From Cherax quadricarinatus (taxonomy: Eukaryota; Arthropoda; Malacostraca; Decapoda; Parastacidae), in the NCBI RefSeq assembly GCF_038502225.1, contig NC_091325.1, positions 29,412,459-29,476,458 of the forward strand: a DNA stretch of 64,000 bases, in the 5' to 3' direction. The notes beneath the pieces were generated by a model that did not search any database, was not told the origin of the DNA, and saw only the letters and a program-made list of their open reading frames with translations. Numbering within the stretch: the stretch's first letter is position 1; every line of letters starts with the position of its first letter. This document shows positions 56,039 to 64,000 of this stretch, piece after piece. Position numbers and translations under genes: made by a program.

Positions 56039-56242
56039 ATGGCCCCTTATTATTGCACGAGTCGTATATCCCTTCAGGAAGACTCAAAGAAAACTGAAGC
56101 CAGAGCCTTTAGGGATACTGGAGCATATTGCTCGCTTATAAGAGAAGGAGTACTTCCTTTTTCTGAACACACTTCCTTACAATCTTCTGTTTTACTAGAA
56201 GCCTTTGGATTTTTTCTGTTCCCTTGTGCAAAATACATATAG
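56039..56242 (+). pseudogene. Gypsy aspartic protease fragment
   Basis: 68 codons containing ARAFRDTGAYCSLIREGVLP. The DTGA active-site motif is preceded by a hydrophobic/basic strand, as in retrotransposon proteases. The flap and C-terminal half (ILG motif) are lost; the frame stops in FLFPCAKYI. Confidence 0.65.
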
Positions 56243-56275
56243 AGTGTAAATATTACACTAGATATTTGACTGTAC

Positions 56276-57457
56276 GTGTATCTGGGTAATAACATTACCA
56301 CTTCTAGTGTATATCCTGAACTCATAATGATTAATTCTTCTCCGGTATTGGCCATAACTCGGGCAACATCCCAAGGGTTGTCTGGTGAGAATGTTAACCT
56401 GTCCTTGGACAACTCTGATCTCGGAAGAGCCAATTTGTTTTACGAAGAAAACTGGCCAGGGCCTCGTAAATTTAGTGAACAGACTCAGATCAAGCCTTCC
56501 TATTCCAGAGTTGCAGAATTGCGAGATATCTCTGTTTCCATGCCCGAGGGACTGTCCTTCCGAGAGGAACAACAAAAGGACTCTTCATTGAATTTTGTTT
56601 TTCAGGCAGCAATGGGTAAATCTTTTTCTGATCATCCTGTCAAATATAAACTTAAAAACAACTATTTGCTCTGCACTGAGACTGGTAAGGAGATAGAGGA
56701 CCGGCAACTGTCAGACAGGTTAGTGGTTCCAACAAAGTTTAGACCTCAAATACTGAATATAGCCCATAACACTTCATTAGGAGGTCATTTAGGAATTACT
56801 AAAATTTTATATAGAATCTCAAAAGAATTTTATTGGCCAAAATTAAGGCAGGATGTGAAGAATCATATCCGATGTTGCCGAGAATGTTAGCAAGTAGGGA
56901 AACCTGGACATTCTATTAAACCTGCACCTCTCCATCCTATACCTGCTTATGGAGAACCTTTTGCAGAATTAATTATTGATTGTGTAGGTCCACTATCTGA
57001 GTCCAAGATTGGAAATCAGTACTTATTTACCATTATGGATAGAGTAACTAGATACCCAGAAGCAATTCCCATGTGCAGTATTAATACTAAAGTAATACTT
57101 GGAGCTTTATTGAAGTTTATCTCTTGCTTTGGTATTCCTAAATCTATTCTATATGATCAAGGTACTTACTTCGCTGCCAAAGCATTTAGGGAAGCATTAA
57201 CTAGGTTAGGGATAATTCACACCTTATCCACTGCCTATCAACCTCAGTCCCAAGGCTCCTTGGAAAGATTCCATCAGACGTTAAAAACCATGATGAGAAC
57301 TTTTTGTATGCATTTTCCTACAGACTGTGATGAATCGCTATCTTTGTTGCTGTTTTCAGTAAGGGAAACTGTGCAGGCGTCTACCGGGCATAGTCCGTTT
57401 GAATTGATCTTTGGGCACGATGTACGAGGTCCTCTTTGGGTGCTCAAAGAAGAATAG
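56276..57457 (+). pseudogene. Gypsy integrase (H2C2 zinc domain and DDE core)
   Basis: The zinc-binding HHCC domain is seen as HNTSLGGHLGITKILYRISK through CCREC (about 56766-56888), followed by a TAG stop at 56888-56890. In the same frame the catalytic core continues: IIDCVGPL (first Asp), LYDQGTYFAAKAF (second Asp) and STAYQPQSQGSLERFHQTLK (catalytic Glu), ending at 57455-57457. Integrase inserts the cDNA copy into the genome. Upstream, 56276-56590 looks like a linker with no RT motif. Apart from the one stop the core is in good shape. Confidence 0.82.
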
Positions 57458-57491
57458 TTGACAGATGTTAGCTCAACACTCTAGAACCCGT

Positions 57492-57505
57492 CACACACAC
57501 ACACA

Positions 57506-57552
<47 letters not shown>
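57492..57552. repeat. (AC)n, 5' border of the longest LINE-2
   Basis: About 30 AC units with one AT, grading into GCGCATGCACACGC. Confidence 0.95.
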
Positions 57553-57672
57553 GCATGCACACGCATGCGCACACGCCCCCAACTATCTCTACCCCTCCAA
57601 TAACCATCCTCCCCCTCCCCCACAACCATCCATCCCCTCTCCTAACCATATATTTCCCTCCCCCTAACCAGG

Positions 57673-58701
57673 ATGAGGACGAGGGGCTCCAAGGACGAAT
57701 CTGGGAGGGAGGAATGGGAGGTAGAGCTCAAAAAAAGGGAGGAAGACTGGGGAAGGAGACTAGATGAGCTAGAAAGGAAGATGGAAGAGAGGTTAGCAGC
57801 AGAATGCAGAAGGTGGAAGCAACAGGCCACAGCAGCAGAAATCAAGATAGAGAGATTAGAAGAGGAGCTGAGACATCTGAAACAGCACAGAGACAAAGAT
57901 ATTACAGAAGTAGCATCGGCAATGGCTACATCAAACACAGACAACAGGTCTGAAGGAAGCATGGAAACTAAACTGTATGCAGAGGTCCTGTCAAACCCAC
58001 ATGGGACCAAAACAAAGACAGGGAGCACACTAGGACAGAATGAGAGGTTGGAAGACATTGAAGGAACTAGGACATGTGCAAGGACCTTACCAGATACCTG
58101 TGGGGGCCAGGAGCAGGTGAGCAGGAAGGATAAACCAAGAAGCATAGGGGCCATAACTAGGGAAGGGACTGAAGGAAGGAACACTCCACGGGAAGGAACT
58201 AAAACACATCAGAGGATGCAATGGGAGTCACAGTGGGAGGTGGAAAGGGAAAGATCCGTGTTTGTCTATGGGCTAGACGAAGCTAAAGGGGAAACTTATG
58301 ATGAAAGAAAGCAGGAGGAGAAAAAAGCGATTGAAGATATCATGAAGGTGATAGGCGAGGGGGACATGACCCAGGTGGCAAATTTTCGGAGAATTGGGTG
58401 GTTCACAAAGAAAAGGAACCGGCCTCTCAAAGTAATTTTCAAGGCAGAATCAACCCGAACCATGATCCTGCAGGAAAAAGCACGGCTGAGAGGCAAGCAG
58501 GAGTTCCGGAGTGTGTACCTCCATCGAGACAGAACACAGGACGAAAGGAAGACAATGAAAGAGAGAGTTCAAAAACGAAAGGAGAAATGGGAGGAAATGA
58601 AAAAGGAGAGCAAAATAACCCAGGATCAAATGGAAGGACAAGTGCACCCTCCAGAAACACCTGCAGAAGGACTCCAGCCACGACACCCCCAAGGCAACTG
58701 A
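57673..58701 (+). CDS. LINE-2 ORF1 protein (coiled coil and RRM-like domain)
   Basis: 342 residues, open throughout. Residues about 12-80 are Glu/Lys/Arg-rich with heptads (LKKREEDWGRRLDELERKM, IERLEEELRHLKQHRDK), a strong coiled coil for trimer or higher assembly. Residues about 195-320 look like an RNA-binding RRM plus C-terminal region: ERSVFVYGLDEAKG, MTQVANFRRIGWFTKKR, RPLKVIFKAESTRTMILQ, SVYLHRDRTQDERKTMKER. The pattern parallels L1-type ORF1 proteins, which coat the element's RNA. No zinc knuckle was seen. It ends 50-60 bases before the ORF2 endonuclease homology. Confidence 0.78.
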   Translation: MRTRGSKDESGREEWEVELKKREEDWGRRLDELERKMEERLAAECRRWKQQATAAEIKIERLEEELRHLKQHRDKDITEVASAMATSNTDNRSEGSMETKLYAEVLSNPHGTKTKTGSTLGQNERLEDIEGTRTCARTLPDTCGGQEQVSRKDKPRSIGAITREGTEGRNTPREGTKTHQRMQWESQWEVERERSVFVYGLDEAKGETYDERKQEEKKAIEDIMKVIGEGDMTQVANFRRIGWFTKKRNRPLKVIFKAESTRTMILQEKARLRGKQEFRSVYLHRDRTQDERKTMKERVQKRKEKWEEMKKESKITQDQMEGQVHPPETPAEGLQPRHPQGN

Positions 58702-58755
58702 ACAATCCAAACCAACCATCACACACCGATCCCTCTGTTTCCACCCCCCGCACCA

Positions 58756-61720
58756 CAGTTACAGTATTAGAACAGAAGTTGAAGGTTTGGTACACAAATG
58801 CAGATGGATTAACGAATAAACATGAGGAATGGCAAGAAAGAATCAATGAGAAGTCCCCAGACATCATAGCAGTTACAGAAACAAAACTCATGGAGACAAT
58901 AACAGATGCAATCTTCCCACCAGGATACCAGATCATGAGGAAAGATAGAAGGGGCAGGGGGGGAGGTGGGGTTGCTCTGCTCATAAAAAACAGATGGAAA
59001 TTCGAGAAAATGGAAGGAATAGATGAGACGGGAGAAAGAGACTACATAGCAGGTACACTTCAGTCTGGGGGACACAAAGTGGTCATTGCAGTGATGTATA
59101 ATCCACCACAGAACTGCAGGAGGCCAAGAGAGGAATATGAAGAGAGCAACAGAGCAATGGTGGACACACTTGCTGAGGTGGCAAGAAGAGCTCACTCCAG
59201 CAGAGCAAAGTTGCTGGTTATGGGGGATTTCAACCACAGGGAGATTGACTGGGAAAACCTGGAGCCACATGGAAGTCCCAAAACATGGAGAGCCAGGATG
59301 TTGGACGTGGTGCTGGAAAACCTCATGCACCAACATGTTAAGGACACTACCAGAGTGAGAGGGGAGGATGAACCAGCAAGATTGGCCCTTTGTTCACCCT
59401 GGACAGCTCAGATATTGAGGACATCAAGTATGAGAGTCCCCTAGGAGCTAGCGACCACGTGGTTCTGTGCTTTGAATACATAGTAGAGCTGCAAGTGGAG
59501 AGAATAACAGGAGTTGAATGGGAAAAGCCTGACTATAAAAGAGGGGACTACATAGGGTTGAAGAACTTCCTATGGGAGGTCCAGTGGGACAGAGAACTGG
59601 CAGGAAAGCCAGTAAATGAAATGATGGAATATGTAACAACAAAATGCAAGGAGGCAGTGGAAAGGTTTATTCCCAAGGACAACAGTAACAACGGGAAGAC
59701 CAGAACGAGCCCCTGGTTTACCCGACGGTGTAAGGAGGCAAAAACAAAGTGCAATAGAGAATGGAAAAAGTACAGAAGGCAGAGAACACACGAAAATAGG
59801 GAGATCAGTCGCAGAGCCAGGAATGAGTACGCACAGGTAAGGAGGGAGGCCCAGCGACAGTATGAAAATGACATAGCATCGAGAATCAAGACTGACCCGA
59901 AACTGTTGTATAGCCACATCAGGAGGAAGACAACAGTCAAAGACCAGGTGATCAGATTAAGGACAGAAGGTGGAGAACTCACAAGAAATGATCAGGAGGT
60001 ATGTGAGGAGCTGAACAGGAGATTTAAGGAAGTTTTTACAGTAGAGACAGGAAGGGCTGTGGGAAGACAGCACAGAAGGGAACATCAAGAGGGAATATAC
60101 CAACAAGTGTTGGATGACATACGAACAACTGAGGAGGAGGTGAAGAAGCTCTTAAGTGACCTTGACACCTCAAAGGCGATGGGACCGGACAACATCTCCC
60201 CATGAGTCCTTAGAGAAGGAGCAGAGATGCTGTGCGTGCCTCTAACCACAATCTTCAACACATCCCTTGAAACTGGGCAACTACCTGAGAAATGGAAGAC
60301 AGCTAATGTAGTCCCCATATTTAAGAAAGGAAACAGAAATGAGGCACTAAACTACAGACCTGTGTCTCTGACATGTATTGTGTGCAAAGTCATGGAGAAG
60401 ATTATCAGGAGGAGAGTGGTCGAACACCTGGAAAGGAACAAGATTATAAATGAAAACCAGCATGGGTTCATGGAAGGCAAATCTTGTATCACAACCCTCC
60501 TGGAGTTTTATGACAAGGTAACAGAAGTAAGACACGAGAGAGAGAGGTGGGTAGATTGCGTTTTCCTAGACTGCAAGAAGGCCTTTGACACAGTTCCCCA
60601 CAAGAGATTAGTGCAGAAGCTGGAGGATCAGGCGCACGTAAAAGGGAGGGCACTGCAATGGATAAGGGAATACCTGACAGGGAGGCAGCAACGAGTCATG
60701 GTATGTGAAGAGGTATCACAGTGGGCGCCTGTTACGAGCGGGGTCCCACAGGGGTCAGTTCTATGACCAGTGTTATTTTTGATATATGTGAACGACATGA
60801 TGGAAGGAATAGACTCTGAAGTGTCCCTGTTCGCAGATGACGTGAAGTTGATGAGAAGAATTAAATCGGACGAGGATGAGGCAGGACTGCAAAGAGACCT
60901 GGAGAGGCTGGACATGTGGTCCAGTAACTGGCTTCTCGAATTCAATCCAGCCAAATGCAAAGTCATGAAGATTGGGGAGGGGCAAAGAAGACCGCAGACA
61001 GAGTATAGGCTAGGTGGACAAAGACTACAGACCTCACTCAGGGAGAAAGACCTTGGGGTGACCATAACACCGAGCACATCACCGGAGGCACACATCAACC
61101 AAATAACCGCTGCAGCATACGGGCGCCTGGCAAACCTGAGAATAGCGTTCCGATACCTTAATAAGGAATCGTTCAAGACACTGTACACTGTGTATGTTAG
61201 GCCCATACTGGAGTATGCAGCACCAGTCTGGAACCCACACCTGGTCAAGCACGTCAAGAAGTTAGAGAAAGTACAAAGGTTTGCAACAAGGCTAGTCCCA
61301 GAGCACAAGGGAATGTCGTACGAGGAAAGGTTAAGGGAAATCGGACTGACGACACTGGAGGACAGAAGGGTCAGGGGAGACATGATAACGACATACAAGA
61401 TACTGCGGGGAATAGACAAGGTGGACAGAGATAGGATGTTCCAGAGAGGGGACACAGGGACAAGGGGTCACAACTGGAAGCTGAAGACTCAGACGAGTCA
61501 CAGGGGCGTTAGGAAGTACTTCTTCAGTCATAGAGTTGTCAGCAAGTGGAATAGCCTAGCAAGTGAAGTAGTGGAGGCAGGAACCATACATAGTTTTAAG
61601 AAGAGGTATGACAAAAGCTCAGGAAGCAGAGAGAGAGAGGATCCAGTAGCGATCAGTGAAGAGGCGGGGCCAGGAGCTGAGTCTCGACCCCTGCAACCAC
61701 AATTAGGTGAGTACAATTAG
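58756..61720 (+). pseudogene. LINE-2 ORF2 (endonuclease and RT), nearly intact
   Basis: Endonuclease: [76 protein letters not shown] 1-base loss near 59385 shifts the frame. The continuation from 59390 has [12 protein letters not shown], the basic linker and SKAMGPDNISP, then TGA at 60203 where other copies have Trp. RT follows (NYRPVSLTCIVCKVMEKII, FLDCKKAFDTVPHKRL, TSGVPQGSVL), with TGA at 60764 replacing Gly before PVLF, then FADDVKLMRRI and the C-terminal domain to 61720. The true start codon is uncertain; the frame is open upstream to 58398. Confidence 0.88.
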
Positions 61721-61729
61721 GTGAGTACG

Positions 61730-62755
<1,026 letters not shown>

Positions 62756-62781
62756 ACACACACACACACACACACACACAA
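62756..62781. repeat. (AC)n at the 3' end of the last LINE-2
   Basis: About 13 AC units after GGTGAGTAC. Confidence 0.93.
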
Positions 62782-63061
62782 GTGTAAAAATCACTAGCAA
62801 TTAAACAGCACCTATCTAGCTGTCAGAAGAGTGTGTGTGACCAAATACCCGACTCTTCAACCACAATGACTGACATTTATTAATTGACCGACTGATAAAG
62901 CTGTCTGCTACACTTAGCTGTCAACAGATGTTTATCACCAAGCAGTAGTGATATTCCTTGCTGACTTGTAAGTCAACCTGTCTAAATTAAATAACTAAAC
63001 GCTGAACGTACGCAAGAAACTGTGAAGCATTGATCCATGATCCAGTTGATTAGGTAGAGTT
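62782..63061. other. No gene recognised
   Basis: Mixed AT-rich sequence with no coding signal. It may be the leader or LTR side of the BEL-type remnant that follows, but no LTR border could be defined. Confidence 0.4.
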
Positions 63062-63822
63062 TTGACTAACATAAAATTACTGAAGACAAGACAACAAGAT
63101 TACTCATTAGCTTATGAACAATTTGAGGAGTTGGTAATGAGCTCAGCAGAAGAGACTGAACTAACTGAAGTTCAGGAACATTATGCTGAAAGGGAAGAGT
63201 ATGTACTTCAGGCGAGTTGTGGCTTTAAAAGAACCCTTAGGCAAGTAGATAGCTCTGCGTAAGTCACCACAACGGGACCTCTTTCCAAGATGTCCAATAT
63301 CCCGTCAACACAGATGGTATTACGTCTGACACAAATCAAACTGTCCATATGTGAGGGCAAAAATTTGAATAGTGCCTGGAGAGTTTCCAGTCGCTAATTG
63401 ATAGTCGGTCAGACGTTAAAAATTTGACCTAGTTAAGTTGCTTAGGAACTCAACTGAGGGGTGAAGTTTGATGTCACAGGTGCTAATTACTAACAGGCTA
63501 TTTAGGTCACAAAAACTAATTATTGTGATAAAGATCGGATCACAGTCAAACACCTCTACAAGCTGGTTGATCCTACACCTCCTTCCCACTGCTAATCAGA
63601 GTTGCAAGCATTCAGGATAGCTCTTCATATTTGGCGTAAGTCTCTGGCATCTTACGAAAGCGTGACCGAGAGTGACTGGATTTCAGTCCCATCATTCACA
63701 GGAAGCTACCAGAGAAAACTTTGGAACATTTTAATCTGAGATTTGCTAAACGAAGATTCACTTGTGCTGAAATTAGTGAAGGTCTACAGCACATTGTGTC
63801 CTGTGTGCGCCCACTTGACAGG
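63062..63822 (+). pseudogene. BEL/Pao-type gag remnant
   Basis: Three patches fit the order of BEL/Pao gag proteins. 63062-63262 encodes LKTRQQDYSLAYEQFEELVM and an acidic helical stretch (SSAEETELTEVQEHYAEREE), like the N-terminal helices. Around 63325-63385 comes RLTQIKLSICEGKNLNSAW, corresponding to the LPxLxLPxFxGxxxxW signature. 63688-63803 encodes PIIHRKLPEKTLEHFNLRFA and KRRFTCAEISEGLQHIVSC, like the later LPxxxxxxW/L region. Stops and frameshifts separate the patches. No protease or RT is present before the window ends. Confidence 0.55.
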
Positions 63823-64000
63823 TAGCCTCATCACCTAAGACACGATCCGTCAGTACCATACTTACAACAGTAAAGTTGTGATTGTGTACCCAGTCACTAC
63901 ACAGAGTAATAAAGTGAGGAACAAGAGTAAGAGAAAGTGGAATAATTATAAACCACCTGTCACAACTACACATACTCCAAAATACCTCCTTTATTATGGC
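63823..64000. other. No gene seen at window end
   Basis: Continuation of the degenerate region after the gag remnant; no domain recognised. Confidence 0.4.

Larger units (their letters stand above)
53965..57457 (+). mobile_element. Ty3/Gypsy LTR retrotransposon, internally deleted, 3' part missing
   Basis: Probable 5' LTR, gag with a CCHC knuckle, protease DTGA, then directly the integrase. The RT and RNase H region expected between protease and integrase is gone. There are multiple stops and frameshifts in gag and pol. No 3' LTR is seen; soon after the integrase come (AC)n and an inserted LINE-2. It is a non-functional relic. Confidence 0.82.

Overview
The window looks like repeat-dense nuclear DNA from an arthropod, most likely a decapod crustacean such as a crayfish or lobster; the group is an inference. 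The signs are long (AT)n, (AC)n and (AAT)n microsatellites, TTAGG/CCTAA tracts of the arthropod telomere type, CR1-like LINEs, GIY-YIG Penelope-like elements (PLEs), tRNA-derived SINEs, Gypsy and BEL remnants, a Tc1-like remnant, and coding exons bounded by GT-AG splice sites. Nothing suggests a prokaryote. Almost all long open reading frames are either retroelement genes or artefacts of repeats.

Layout. 1-1443: no gene recognised, one foldback element. 1444-7444: an (AT)n tract, then a possible TIR element enclosing a nearly full-length CR1-like LINE (intact esterase-type ORF1; ORF2 with endonuclease and reverse transcriptase). ORF2 is split by a TTAA-flanked 1.3-kb insertion that carries its own small two-exon gene. 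7445-21615 and 34150-47846: three copies of one composite segment (33-bp minisatellite, PLE, minisatellite, 0.73-kb flank, (AT)n, SINE cluster, LINE-2 fragment). Copies 1 and 2 lie in tandem 7,125 bp apart and are almost identical. 21654-33374: a giant imperfect palindrome with arms of about 5.7 kb and a 306-bp centre. It is AC-rich on the left and GT-rich on the right, and holds CCTAA tracts in the left arm and TTAGG tracts in the right. It sits where an (AT)n tract of the composite array should be. 33375-34138: overflow of the palindrome repeat, a GC-rich island and a 30-bp tandem repeat.

47847-51237 is the most gene-like part. After a Tc1 transposase remnant there are two minus-strand exons of a cytochrome P450 N-terminal region, in compatible splice phase, with a microsatellite-bearing intron. 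51238-64000: copies of one LINE family (LINE-2), all bordered by (AC)n. One carries ORF1 and nearly intact ORF2. They surround a Gypsy element that has lost its RT/RNaseH region. A decayed BEL/Pao-type gag region ends the window.

How it fits together: the retroelements supply their own enzymes (LINE endonuclease/RT, PLE RT/GIY-YIG, Gypsy protease/integrase), but nearly every copy seen here is truncated or interrupted. The only candidate host gene is the P450; the TTAA-element gene is a second candidate for real expression. The observations most worth checking are the palindrome with outward-facing telomere-type repeats, the spliced gene inside the TTAA element, the consistent (AC)n flanks of LINE-2, and the ribozyme-like hairpins in the PLE ends.
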